A program made the translations under genes and the position numbers. Below the pieces are notes generated by a model. It was not told the origin of the DNA. It searched no databases and saw nothing but the letters and a program-made list of their open reading frames with translations. From contig CAYWOO010000063.1 in assembly GCA_964458665.1 (NCBI GenBank), positions 1-19,915 on the forward strand: 19,915 nucleotides of DNA. The letters are read 5' to 3'. The stretch is from JANXYW01 sp964458665. Its GTDB lineage: Bacteria; Chloroflexota; Dehalococcoidia; DSTF01; JACRBR01. Positions 13,528 through 19,915 of this stretch are shown piece after piece (the first letter of the stretch is position 1; each line of letters begins with the position of its first letter).

Positions 13528-14469
13528 TCACATCGCCCGCAGCAGCCGGATACGCTCCTCGACTGGCGGATGCGTGTTAAAGAGCCCATTCAGACGGGAC
13601 GTGTGGTCATGGAGCGGGTTGGCGAAATACAGGTGCGCCGTCGCCTTGTTCGCCTCTTCCAACGGGTCCGGATCCGCTGAGATCTTCTCCAATGCGCGGG
13701 CCAGCGCGTCGGGATTGCGGCACAGCAGCGCGCCGGACGCGTCGGCGAGATACTCGCGCCGGCGTGAGATGGCCAGATGGATCACCTGTGCCGCGATGGG
13801 CGCAAGAATCGCGAACAGGATGGCAACCACGAGCAGGATCAACTGGAGGTTGCCACCGCGATCGCTGTTATTCTTCCGGCTGCCGCTTCCGAACCACGTC
13901 CAGCGCATGAAAAAGTCGGCCAGCAGCGCCACCAGCCCGACGAGTACCACCGTGATCGTCATGATACGGATGTCGTAGTTGCCGATGTGCGACATCTCGT
14001 GTGCGATGACGCCTTCCAGTTCCGCCTTGTCGAGCTTGTCCAGCAGCCCGCGGGTCACGGTGACCGCCGCGTGTTTTGGATCGCGGCCGGTGGCGAAGGC
14101 GTTCGGTGCGCCGTCCTCGATGACATATACCTTCGGCATTGGTAGCCCGGAGCCAATGCAGAGGTTCTCTACGATGCGGTAGTACTCCGGCTCATCCGCT
14201 TTCGTCACCTCGCGCGCACTGCTCACAGCAAGCGCGATGCCGGCGCTGGCGTAGTAGCTGAACAGCACATACACGCCGATCGCCGCGATGACGAACGGCG
14301 ACGCCTGCCAGGGCAGACCAATGGCGAGCGCCACAATCGTCGCGAAGCCGCCGAGCACGACGACGAACGCGAGCATCATCAGCCACGTCTGACGCTTGTT
14401 AGCGTTGATGCGATCGTAAATGAGGACGGGAGCATGCATGCCCCCGTCGAGCGCGCCCGTGTCGCTCAT
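13528..14469 (-). CDS. htpX: HtpX-like M48 family membrane metalloprotease
   Basis: A 313-residue zinc protease of the inner membrane that degrades damaged membrane proteins. Two N-terminal transmembrane helices (about 29-51 and 58-82) and two more around 168-188 and 208-234 flank the active site. The zinc motif HEMSH is at 157-161 (His157, Glu158, His161), and Glu239 in RREYLADASGA is the expected third ligand. The C-terminal FNTHPPVEERIRLL is typical of the family. The start could be ATG 14469 or ATG 14439 (MHAPVLIYDRI). It lies 6 bp after lemA, a common HtpX partner. Confidence 0.94.
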   Translation of the reverse strand: MSDTGALDGGMHAPVLIYDRINANKRQTWLMMLAFVVVLGGFATIVALAIGLPWQASPFVIAAIGVYVLFSYYASAGIALAVSSAREVTKADEPEYYRIVENLCIGSGLPMPKVYVIEDGAPNAFATGRDPKHAAVTVTRGLLDKLDKAELEGVIAHEMSHIGNYDIRIMTITVVLVGLVALLADFFMRWTWFGSGSRKNNSDRGGNLQLILLVVAILFAILAPIAAQVIHLAISRRREYLADASGALLCRNPDALARALEKISADPDPLEEANKATAHLYFANPLHDHTSRLNGLFNTHPPVEERIRLLRAM

Positions 14470-14475
14470 CGCGGC

Positions 14476-15081
14476 CTACGTGCTCGCCGTAGGCGTCGCG
14501 GGAGGTGGAGCAACCGGCGGCGCGAAGCTGACCTTCACCTCTTGCCGCGCTTCCTCTTCCGCCTCGAAGAACTCCTCGGCCTTGAAGCCGAACATGCCGG
14601 CGAAGATGACGCTGGGGAACGTGGCGGTCTTTGCATTGTAGCTCAGTACGTTGCTGTTGTAGAACTGCCGTGCGTACGCGATCTTCTCTTCGACGTCGGA
14701 CAATTCGCGCTGTAGCTCCAGGAAGTTCTGGTTTGCCTTGAGGTCGGGGTAGTTCTCCGCAACCGCGAACAGCGACCGAAGCGTCGACGTCAGCATGTTG
14801 TTGGCTTCGGCCGCCTGGCCTGGCGTGCCCGCCTGCTGCAGCATCGCCCGCGCGCGCGTCACGTTCTCCAGAACGTCTTTCTCGTGTGCCGCATACCCCT
14901 TGACCGTCTCGACCAGGTTCGGAATCAACGACGCGCGCCGCTTGAGTTGGACGTCGATGCCGGAGTACGCCTCTTTCACCTGCAACCGGCCCTGTACAAG
15001 GCCGTTATAGATGCCCACCAGCAGGAAGCCGAGCACCACGACCACGGCCACGATGATCAGGATGACGATGAGGGTAGGCAC
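14476..15081 (-). CDS. lemA: LemA family protein
   Basis: A 201-residue LemA protein: one N-terminal transmembrane helix (about 4-24), then a long helical domain with typical segments YNGLVQGRLQVKEAYSGIDV, QLKRRASLIPNLVETVKGY, AVAENYPDLKANQNFLELQ and ARQFYNSNVLSYN. The C-terminus is a Pro/Ala-rich tail. Biochemical function is not well defined; it often pairs with HtpX, as here (6-bp gap), suggesting a role in envelope quality control. Start GTG 15081 has AAGGAG (plus 15089-15094) 7 nt upstream. Confidence 0.95.
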   Translation of the reverse strand: MPTLIVILIIVAVVVVLGFLLVGIYNGLVQGRLQVKEAYSGIDVQLKRRASLIPNLVETVKGYAAHEKDVLENVTRARAMLQQAGTPGQAAEANNMLTSTLRSLFAVAENYPDLKANQNFLELQRELSDVEEKIAYARQFYNSNVLSYNAKTATFPSVIFAGMFGFKAEEFFEAEEEARQEVKVSFAPPVAPPPATPTAST

Positions 15082-15115
15082 GCGGCGACTCCTTCGCTAT
15101 ACGGACGATGCTTCG

Positions 15116-15124
15116 AGTGTATCA
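15116..15124 (-). promoter_or_regulatory. Extended -10 candidate for lemA-htpX
   Basis: On the minus strand, TGA-TACACT forms an extended -10 about 35 nt before the lemA start. The -35 is poor (TTCGGC at 16-bp spacing), so this is tentative. Confidence 0.35.
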
Positions 15125-15178
15125 CGGGCACGAGTGTGCCGAAGCCGTGAAGAAACGCCCGTACGCGCGCCCCAGCGG

Positions 15179-15207
15179 TTGTAGGGGGTTCCCCCGTGTG
15201 CCAGAAT
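15179..15207 (+). promoter_or_regulatory. Candidate promoter for the HtrA-like gene
   Basis: TTGTAG (15179-15184), 17-bp spacer, extended -10 TGC-CAGAAT (hexamer 15202-15207). A GGGGG-TT-CCCCC hairpin (15184-15195) occupies part of the -35 and spacer. It would leave a leader of about 120 nt. Tentative. Confidence 0.35.
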
Positions 15208-15335
15208 CGACGCGTGGCGAAGATCAGTGTGGGCCCGCGTGCGGCCGGGCTGGGGCCGATGGGCCTAGCTCAGATAAAGGCGCCGCGGCCCACCATTTCG
15301 CGCGCTTGATCGGGGATAGTTCGCTGATTTTGAGT

Positions 15336-16460
15336 ATGCGCCCCGCGTTACTGTTGGTTCTCTGCTTGCTGCTCGGCGTTGGCGTCGCTTGCTCCGGTGG
15401 CAGCTCATCGAAGACCGCGCTGTCGCCTGCCGCGGGCAGGAGCCCATCTGCCGCCGAAACGCGCGTCTCCACGCAAGCGGCCGGCGACGGTGGGCCCGCG
15501 ATCCGGCGCGAAGGCGGCCTCACCACCCCGGAAATCGTCGACAGGCTGGCGCCGTCGATCGTGCGCGTGCAGACCGAGGGCGCCACGCTGGACATCTTCG
15601 GCCGCACGACTCCCGGCGGCGGCGTCGGTACGGGCGTCATCATCGATGCCGCCGGCCACATCGTGACGAACAACCACGTGGTAACGGTGGGCAACGGCAA
15701 CCGCCCGGCTGATCGCATCACGGTCACGCTCGCCGACCAGCGTACGGCGTCAGCGACAATCGTCGGACGCGACCAGGCGACCGATCTCGCCGTGCTGAAG
15801 ATCGATGCCGACAACCTCGTGCCGGCGTCGTTCGCCGATGCGGAGAGCCTCCACGTCGGACAGGACGTAGTCGCCATCGGCTTCGCGCTCGACCTGAAGG
15901 GCGGCCCGACGGTGACGCGCGGCGTCCTCAGCGCCAAAGGCCGCACAATCGACGAACAGCCGTACACCATCAACGACGCGATCCAGACCGATGCGGGCAT
16001 CAACCCTGGCAACTCTGGCGGGCCGCTGGTGGACGCCCGCGGCGACATCATCGGCATCAACACGGCGATCATCAAAGGCGCACAGAGCATCGGGTTCTCG
16101 ATCTCCGTGGCCTTGGTGCAACCGGCGGTGCGTGATCTGATCGAGCATGGCAAGATCGACCGCGCGTATCTGGGCGTGGGCACAGTCGATGTGACGGCGA
16201 GTATCGCCAGGAACTTCAACTTGCCCGTCGATAGGGGCATCGCAGTCACGGTGGTGGGAAGCGGGACGCCGGCGGAGTCGGCCGGCTTTCGCCAGAACGA
16301 TGTCATCGTCAAGGTCGATGGCGAGGACGTAGGGAACAACGGTGCGCTCCTCGCCATCCTCGCAAAGCGGCGAGCGGGCGATACCGTGCCCATCGAGTTC
16401 TACCGCGGCAGCGATCTCAGGAAGCTCGACGTGAAGCTGGACGCGCGGCCGGGCGAGTAA
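15336..16460 (+). CDS. HtrA/DegP-like trypsin-family lipoprotein protease with PDZ domain
   Basis: A 374-residue exported serine protease. Signal peptide 1-18 ends at lipobox GVAC, so Cys19 is probably lipidated. A Ser/Ala-rich linker runs to about 60. The trypsin-like domain (about 65-260) has the triad His114 (TNNHVV), Asp150 (ATDLAVL) and Ser227 (GNSGGPL). One PDZ domain (about 275-370) includes YLGVGTVDVT, GTPAESAGFRQNDVIVKVDG and the closing AGDTVPIEFYRG. It is expected to degrade or sense misfolded envelope proteins. The frame is open back to 15108, but ATG 15336 is chosen because it alone gives a signal peptide. The Shine-Dalgarno is weak. It neighbours lemA-htpX divergently, fitting envelope stress. 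Confidence 0.93.
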   Translation: MRPALLLVLCLLLGVGVACSGGSSSKTALSPAAGRSPSAAETRVSTQAAGDGGPAIRREGGLTTPEIVDRLAPSIVRVQTEGATLDIFGRTTPGGGVGTGVIIDAAGHIVTNNHVVTVGNGNRPADRITVTLADQRTASATIVGRDQATDLAVLKIDADNLVPASFADAESLHVGQDVVAIGFALDLKGGPTVTRGVLSAKGRTIDEQPYTINDAIQTDAGINPGNSGGPLVDARGDIIGINTAIIKGAQSIGFSISVALVQPAVRDLIEHGKIDRAYLGVGTVDVTASIARNFNLPVDRGIAVTVVGSGTPAESAGFRQNDVIVKVDGEDVGNNGALLAILAKRRAGDTVPIEFYRGSDLRKLDVKLDARPGE

Positions 16461-16486
16461 GCTGGACGTGCGCCTGTACGCAGCGC

Positions 16487-16516
16487 TTGCTGGCCGTCGT
16501 AACCCGGTGATACGCT
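16487..16516 (+). promoter_or_regulatory. Probable promoter of the TatA-like gene
   Basis: -35 TTGCTG (16487-16492), 18-bp spacer, extended -10 TGA-TACGCT (hexamer 16511-16516), about 30 nt before ATG 16546. Confidence 0.45.
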
Positions 16517-16545
16517 GGGGAGCATCCCGAGGGGGGATCTGAACT

Positions 16546-16929
16546 ATGCAACTGCTTGCTGGAATCGGGCCGCTAGGTCTGCCGGAACTGGCGATTATCG
16601 CCTTCATCGTTGTGCTCGTGTTCGGCGTGGGGCGGCTGCCCGACGTGGGCGGCGCTGTCGGCAGAGGCATTCGCGAATTCCGCAAGGCTACGCGGGACGA
16701 AGAGGCGACCCCCGATACAACCATGCAGAGCGTCGCCGCAACAGGGTCGATGGAGTCGACTGCTGCCACGCCCATGACAGCCCCGGCTTCCATATCGGCC
16801 ACTCCGGCGCCCGCTTCGAGCGCACCCGCATCCGACACAGTCTTTTGCAGCGATTGCGGTGGCAAGAACACAATGGGCGCGAAATTCTGCGCTCATTGCG
16901 GTCACGGCATCACCGCCGCCGTCAGCTAG
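16546..16929 (+). CDS. TatA/Hcf106-like protein with C-terminal zinc ribbon
   Basis: A 127-residue protein. Residues 1-50 are a TatA-type module: short periplasmic end, transmembrane helix (12-28), the FG turn (FGVGRLPDVGGAVGRGIREF) and an amphipathic helix. TatA multimers form the twin-arginine export path. Residues 51-98 are a Thr/Ala/Pro/Ser-rich linker. Residues 101-118 are a zinc ribbon with Cys101, Cys104, Cys115 and Cys118 (CSDC...CAHC), as in many zinc-ribbon adaptors. Ordinary TatA proteins lack this ribbon. No tatC is in the window. A GGGGGG tract (16531-16536) lies slightly far upstream of the start, and a strong hairpin follows the gene. Confidence 0.87.
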   Translation: MQLLAGIGPLGLPELAIIAFIVVLVFGVGRLPDVGGAVGRGIREFRKATRDEEATPDTTMQSVAATGSMESTAATPMTAPASISATPAPASSAPASDTVFCSDCGGKNTMGAKFCAHCGHGITAAVS

Positions 16930-16950
16930 CGAAACAAGACAGCAGCCCAC

Positions 16951-16975
16951 GAACGCCGGTCTTGTACCGGCGTTC
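16951..16975 (+). terminator. Terminator hairpin after the TatA-like gene
   Basis: Perfect 10-bp stem GAACGCCGGT / ACCGGCGTTC with loop CTTGT, followed by a short T-rich stretch (TTCGCGTT). It starts 21 nt after the stop. Confidence 0.7.
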
Positions 16976-17019
16976 TTCGCGTTCCGGCTGTTGCCATGAA
17001 CCCTGAGTATGGAGACGAC

Positions 17020-17760
17020 ATGATCCGCGCCGTTCTCTTCGACCTGTGGAACACCCTCATCTACGACGACCCCGAGATCAGCGAACAGCGCAGCCAGCTC
17101 CGGTTACGCTCCGCGAAGGAGACGCTCGCCGAGCTAGGTCACGCGTATGAGGCCGCCGATATCGAGGCGGCGTTTCTGGCGGCAGGTACGGAACTGGCGC
17201 GCATTCACGAGACCGAGCGCGACATCTCGATGCGCGGCCGCACCGTGCTCTACCTGCGTCACCTCGACGGGTCGCTCGGCGAGCGCCTCAGCGACGACGC
17301 GTGGCTGCGGCTCGACGAAGCGCTTCTGACAACCGCGCTCACCCACCGGCCGCCGATGCTGCCGGGCGCCGTGGACGTGCTCGCGTCGCTGAAAGCGCTC
17401 GGATTGCAGGTCGGCCTCATCTCGAACGCCGGCATCACGCCCGGCGTCGTCCTGGCGCGCCTGCTCGCCGACATGGGCCTCGGCCGGCATTTCGACGCGA
17501 CCGTGTTCAGCGACGAAGTCGAACTCTCGAAGCCGTCTCCGGCCATCTTTGCCCACGCCCTCGACGAACTCGGGCTGACGCCGGACGAAGCCGTGTTCGT
17601 CGGCGACCAGCCGGTGCTCGACGTGCAAGGCGCCCGCCGCGCCGGCATGTGGATGGTCCAGATCGGCGACCTGTCGTGCGAGGGTGAGCAGCCGCACGCG
17701 CGCGTCAGCACGCTGGCCGAACTCGTACCTGCCTTACGCGCGCTCGCGCTCGTCCCCTGA
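17020..17760 (+). CDS. HAD family hydrolase
   Basis: A 246-residue haloacid-dehalogenase-superfamily enzyme with a helical cap (about 20-100). Motif I is FDLWNTL, with nucleophile Asp8 and Trp10 in place of the second Asp. Motif II is LISNAG, motif III Lys is in SKPSPAIF, and motif IV is FVGDQPVLDVQGARRAGM. The missing second Asp, as in dehalogenase-like members, makes an ordinary phosphatase less certain, but related FDLWNTL proteins are often annotated as phosphatases. ATG 17020 is preferred over ATG 16996 because GGAG (17011-17014) lies 5 nt upstream and MIRAVLFDLW is the typical start. The substrate is unknown. Confidence 0.9.
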   Translation: MIRAVLFDLWNTLIYDDPEISEQRSQLRLRSAKETLAELGHAYEAADIEAAFLAAGTELARIHETERDISMRGRTVLYLRHLDGSLGERLSDDAWLRLDEALLTTALTHRPPMLPGAVDVLASLKALGLQVGLISNAGITPGVVLARLLADMGLGRHFDATVFSDEVELSKPSPAIFAHALDELGLTPDEAVFVGDQPVLDVQGARRAGMWMVQIGDLSCEGEQPHARVSTLAELVPALRALALVP

Positions 17761-18094
17761 ATCGCACTGAGAAGCACACCGTCGCCAAATGACGGTCCGT
17801 ATAGTCGCTCGATGTTCATGCTCGCGGACGGCCGAGTGAGTCGGGACGTGGTGGCATAGCCGTCCCCGGCTCTGCGTCCGGTAGAGCCGGACCGACGCTA
17901 GCTACCGCCTTCGGCCCGGAGGCGACGATCGCGTGCGCGCACAGTGCACCGGCGAATGAGGGAATGAAAGGATTGGATGGCGCTCGGAACCGCTGCGCCC
18001 GCGAGTGCTGCGGTTGCGGTGCGTTCGACCATCGTGGCGCGGGCGTTCCAGCCCGCGCGGTCCCCGAAGCGAAGCCGAATCGCACGGCACGCGC
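17761..18094. repeat. Repeat-like noncoding gap with two strong hairpins
   Basis: This 334-bp gap separates two converging genes. Hairpin one: CCGGCTCT (17866-17873) with AGAGCCGG (17883-17890). Hairpin two: GCGCGGGC (18037-18044), loop GTTCCA, GCCCGCGC (18051-18058). Both stems are perfect 8-mers. Open frames here have no recognisable protein features. It may be dispersed intergenic repeat and a bidirectional terminator. Confidence 0.55.
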
Positions 18095-18385
18095 TCACTC
18101 GTCCCGAAGCCGATAGTGGTGCCGCTCCCAGAGCGTAAACCCCCAGATCGCCGCCGCCGTGATCGCGATGGGAATCAGCGCCAGCAGCGGCCGCGTCGCG
18201 TACAGATAGAACGTGATGGCGAGGTCGAAGATCACGACGAACATCACGATGACCGGCCACAGGAGCACGCCTAACACCGCCCGCGTGATCACGAACACAT
18301 CCATGCAGCCGGGCGGCTCCTCGCGGTCGTCGGGCCGTTGCTGCTCGTAGTACACCACGGCCGTATGATATCGGCAGTGTGTCAC
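18095..18385 (-). CDS. Small two-helix membrane protein, unknown function
   Basis: Up to 96 residues. After a polar N-terminus (EQQRPDDREEPPGC) come two hydrophobic helices: DVFVITRAVLGVLLWPVIVM with its continuation, and LLALIPIAITAAAIWGF. The C-terminal tail is short and basic (WERHHYRLRDE). I do not recognise a named family. The start is uncertain: GTG 18385 gives the longest form, GTG 18358 follows a TATCAT hexamer (minus strand) by 6 nt and could be a leaderless start, and ATG 18304 would leave 69 residues. The composition and clear membrane pattern support a real gene. It is divergent from the HD-domain gene. Confidence 0.7.
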   Translation of the reverse strand: MTHCRYHTAVVYYEQQRPDDREEPPGCMDVFVITRAVLGVLLWPVIVMFVVIFDLAITFYLYATRPLLALIPIAITAAAIWGFTLWERHHYRLRDE

Positions 18386-18477
18386 GAGGCGGGAGGCGAG
18401 CGTCGGTTCGCACCATCGCGCTTCGTAGCGCGGTGCTCGTGAATGCGCAGCAGCCCGCGTGGCAACGGAGGCATCAC

Positions 18478-19041
18478 ATGGATCGCGAAACCGCCTGGGC
18501 GCTCCTCTGCGAGTACACCGAGACGGAGGGCCTCCGCAAACACGGCCTCGCCGTCGAGACCGTCATGCAGCACTTCGCGCGCCGGCACGGCGAGGACGAA
18601 GACAAGTGGGGCGTCACCGGCCTGCTGCACGATTTCGACTACGAGCGTTGGCCGACCATGGAAGGCCATCCGTACGAAGGCAACAGGATCCTCATCGAGC
18701 GCGGCTGCCCCGAAGACATCCGCACCGCGATCATGGGCCACGCCGACTACACCGGCGTCGCCCGCGAGACCCTGATGGCGAAGACGCTCTTCGCTGCCGA
18801 CGAACTCACCGGTTTCGTCACCGCCGTCGCCCTCGTCCGCCCGAACAAGAGCGTATTCGAGGTCGAACCCGCATCCGTCCGCAAGAAGATGAGAGACAAA
18901 GCCTTCGCCCGTCAGGTCAACCGCGACGACATCATCAACGGCGCCGCCCAGCTCGGCGTGGAGCTGGACGCGTTCGTCGGCGACGTGATCGAAGCCCTGC
19001 GGGCGAACGCGGACACGCTCGGCCTGCGCGGCACGACATAG
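18478..19041 (+). CDS. HD domain-containing protein
   Basis: A 187-residue HD-superfamily phosphohydrolase-like protein. The metal-binding set looks like His22 (LRKHGLAVE), His51-Asp52 (GLLHDFDYERW) and further residues in HPYEGNRIL and GHADYTG. The family member is probably a stand-alone HDIG-type hydrolase acting on nucleotides or other phosphoesters; the substrate is unknown. ATG 18478 is chosen over the upstream open frame because GGAGG (18467-18471) lies 6 nt before it and MDRETAWALLCEYT is a natural start. It stands alone, with hairpin-rich gaps on its right. Confidence 0.9.
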   Translation: MDRETAWALLCEYTETEGLRKHGLAVETVMQHFARRHGEDEDKWGVTGLLHDFDYERWPTMEGHPYEGNRILIERGCPEDIRTAIMGHADYTGVARETLMAKTLFAADELTGFVTAVALVRPNKSVFEVEPASVRKKMRDKAFARQVNRDDIINGAAQLGVELDAFVGDVIEALRANADTLGLRGTT

Positions 19042-19082
19042 CATCGGCGCAGGATGGCTCTATCGTAGGGACTCCATTGTAG

Positions 19083-19104
19083 GGACAGGTCTTCAGACCT
19101 GTCC
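19083..19104 (+). terminator. Hairpin after the HD gene, dispersed-repeat-like
   Basis: GGACAGGTCT and AGACCTGTCC form a 10-bp perfect inverted repeat around TC (or a 9-bp stem with a TTCA tetraloop). There is no T-tract. GTAGGGAC precedes it twice (near 19065 and 19079). The rest of 19042-19237 shows nothing clear besides a promoter-like hexamer at its end. Confidence 0.5.
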
Positions 19105-19225
19105 GCCAGCAGTGCACACGCTGCTGCCTGGCGTCGACCGCAGTTTCCGATTGCGGTTATCCACGCGAGGGGATCGCGCGCAGCTTCGACCGCCAGGAGT
19201 AGTGCAATTCGGCCCCGTCCTGTCG

Positions 19226-19231
19226 TAAGAT
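19226..19231 (+). promoter_or_regulatory. -10-like hexamer 6 nt before the LuxR-type gene
   Basis: TAAGAT is followed by 6 nt and then ATG 19238, so a transcript would begin at or near the start codon. The -35 is weak. No Shine-Dalgarno is seen. Confidence 0.35.
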
Positions 19232-19237
19232 CGATCC

Positions 19238-19618
19238 ATGAACCGACGTGGCCGGCCCCCGTATCCCGATGTGCTGACGCCGCGCCAGTGGGAAGTGCTC
19301 GCACTTCTGCGTGAAGGGCTTTCGAACGGGCAGATCGCACTGCGCCTCGGCATCAGCGTCGATGGCGTCAAGTTCCACGTGTCCGAGATCCTCAGCAAAC
19401 TCGGCGTCACCAGCCGCAACGAGGCGGCGCAGTGGGAGGGCCAGCAGCGTCTGCCGGCCCCGAGCGCGTGCATGGCCGGCGTTCGATGCGCCAACAATGA
19501 CCGAAAGCCACGCCAAATCTCCCGGGTCACGCACTCTCTCCCCCAGTGGGAGAGGGTCGGCCGAAGGCCGGGGAGAGGGGCTTGTCGCTCCAGGTCGCTG
19601 GCCGCTATCTGCCCCTGA
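19238..19618 (+). CDS. LuxR-type HTH protein, C-terminus apparently eroded by a repeat
   Basis: A 126-residue open frame. Residues 1-65 are a clear LuxR/FixJ-type HTH: RPPYPDVLTPRQWEVLALL, REGLSNGQIALRLGISVDGVK and FHVSEILSKLGVTSRNEAAQW. There is no receiver or sensor domain, so it is a DNA-binding solo. From about residue 70 the sequence looks like translated noncoding DNA. Codons around 19536-19580 run through an intergenic-type repeat (CTCTCCC...GGGAGAG, then GGCCGAAGGCC), and the stop falls just inside the clpP heptad leader. Related proteins, as I recall, continue with a longer C-terminal part, so this copy may be truncated. The target is unknown. Confidence 0.78.
   Translation: MNRRGRPPYPDVLTPRQWEVLALLREGLSNGQIALRLGISVDGVKFHVSEILSKLGVTSRNEAAQWEGQQRLPAPSACMAGVRCANNDRKPRQISRVTHSLPQWERVGRRPGRGACRSRSLAAICP
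19536..19554. repeat. CTCTCCC/GGGAGAG hairpin repeat inside the LuxR-type frame
   Basis: CTCTCCC (19536-19542), loop CCAGT, GGGAGAG (19548-19554), followed by GGCC-GAA-GGCC and a GGGGAGAGGGG tail. It resembles common dispersed intergenic repeats and makes up part of the predicted C-terminus. Confidence 0.65.
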
Positions 19619-19643
19619 CGACCGACGACCGACGACAGGAGAC
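19616..19643 (+). repeat. Four-unit heptad repeat with embedded Shine-Dalgarno
   Basis: Units are TGACGAC, CGACGAC, CGACGAC and AGGAGAC. The last contains AGGAG (19637-19641), 10 nt before the clpP ATG at 19652. Near-identical to 1723-1750. Confidence 0.8.
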
Positions 19644-19651
19644 CGAACACC

Positions 19652-19915
19652 ATGCTCATCCCATCCGTCATCGAGACCAGCGCGCGCGGCGAGCGGTCGC
19701 TCGACATTTACTCGCTCCTCCTCCGCGAGCGCATCATTTTCCTCGGCGCGCCGATCGACGATCAGGTCGCGAACGTGATTACGGCGCAGCTGCTCTACCT
19801 TGAGCGCGAGGATCCGGAGAAGGACATCAACATGTACGTCCACTCGCCCGGCGGGTCGATCACGGCCGGGCTGGCGATCTACGACACGATGCAGCTCGTG
19901 CGGCCGGACGTCGCG
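19652..19915 (+). CDS. clpP: ATP-dependent Clp protease proteolytic subunit, 5' part
   Basis: The first 88 codons, cut by the window end. The sequence has the ClpP N-terminus (LIPSVIETSARGERSLDIYSLLLRERI in two segments around 1-27), FLGAPIDDQVANVITAQLLYLE, and the signature MYVHSPGGSITAGLAIYDTM. The catalytic Ser, His and Asp lie beyond the window. ClpP forms the double-ring proteolytic chamber served by ClpX or ClpC in the cytoplasm. AGGAG in the heptad leader fixes the start. clpX is a common next gene but cannot be seen here. Confidence 0.95.
   Translation, partial: MLIPSVIETSARGERSLDIYSLLLRERIIFLGAPIDDQVANVITAQLLYLEREDPEKDINMYVHSPGGSITAGLAIYDTMQLVRPDVA

Noticed and set aside
15108..15335. 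76-residue N-terminal extension of the HtrA-like protease
   Set aside because: It would bury the signal peptide and lipobox; composition looks noncoding.
17816..18085. Minus-strand ORF of 89 residues in the convergent gap
   Set aside because: It reads through hairpin repeats, is Ala/Pro/Arg-biased, and has no Shine-Dalgarno or recognisable domain.
1..19915. CRISPR array, rRNA, tRNA or phage/defence island
   Set aside because: No regularly spaced repeat array, no rRNA-like or cloverleaf sequence was seen on reading, and no phage or recognisable defence genes are present. A tRNAscan/Infernal run would settle small RNAs.

Overview
The window is about 63% G+C bacterial chromosome with short intergenic gaps. 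I infer a Chloroflexota-like organism, possibly Dehalococcoidia. The reasons are the small orphan LuxR-type protein, the short dispersed intergenic repeats, the T/P/A-rich lipoprotein linker and the general gene style. No rRNA or tRNA gene is visible, so this placement is tentative.

Layout. 1-519: a truncated copy, then a complete copy, of a small GIY-YIG nuclease gene flanked by 28-bp inverted repeats. 520-4975 (+): a lipid/acyl-CoA block of crotonase, an NTF2-fold protein, acyl-CoA dehydrogenase, an FMN nitronate-monooxygenase-like enzyme and a DJ-1/PfpI protein. 5050-5949 (+): endonuclease IV, convergent with a LysR regulator (-). 7042-7557 (-): a small lipoprotein, divergent from aspS (7711-9525, +). 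9656-11423: a MerR-regulated cassette. 11521-15081 (-): solute-binding protein, SecG, HtpX and LemA. 15336-17760 (+): an HtrA-like lipoprotein protease, a TatA-like protein with a zinc ribbon, and a HAD hydrolase. 18095-19915: a small membrane protein (-), an HD-domain protein, a LuxR-type HTH protein and the 5' part of clpP.

The main discovery candidate is the 9656-11423 cassette. A MerR-family regulator is divergent from three co-directional genes, across a promoter with a 19-bp spacer and a perfect 7-1-7 dyad. The genes encode a small Cys thioredoxin-like protein (apparently starting at ACG), a two-helix membrane protein with a CxxC, and a 193-residue thioredoxin-like protein. The last has an in-frame TGA (10929-10931) exactly where the first redox Cys would be, giving UxxC. 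A bulged hairpin with a GG-containing loop follows the TGA at the spacing of a bacterial SECIS. I read this as an overlooked selenoprotein in a metal-responsive (perhaps mercury or another soft/divalent metal) operon.

Other points of interest: three genes have four-unit heptanucleotide tandem repeats just upstream of the start, with the Shine-Dalgarno inside the last unit; the GIY-YIG gene borrows its C-terminus from its flanking inverted repeat; and the TatA-like protein ends in a zinc ribbon.
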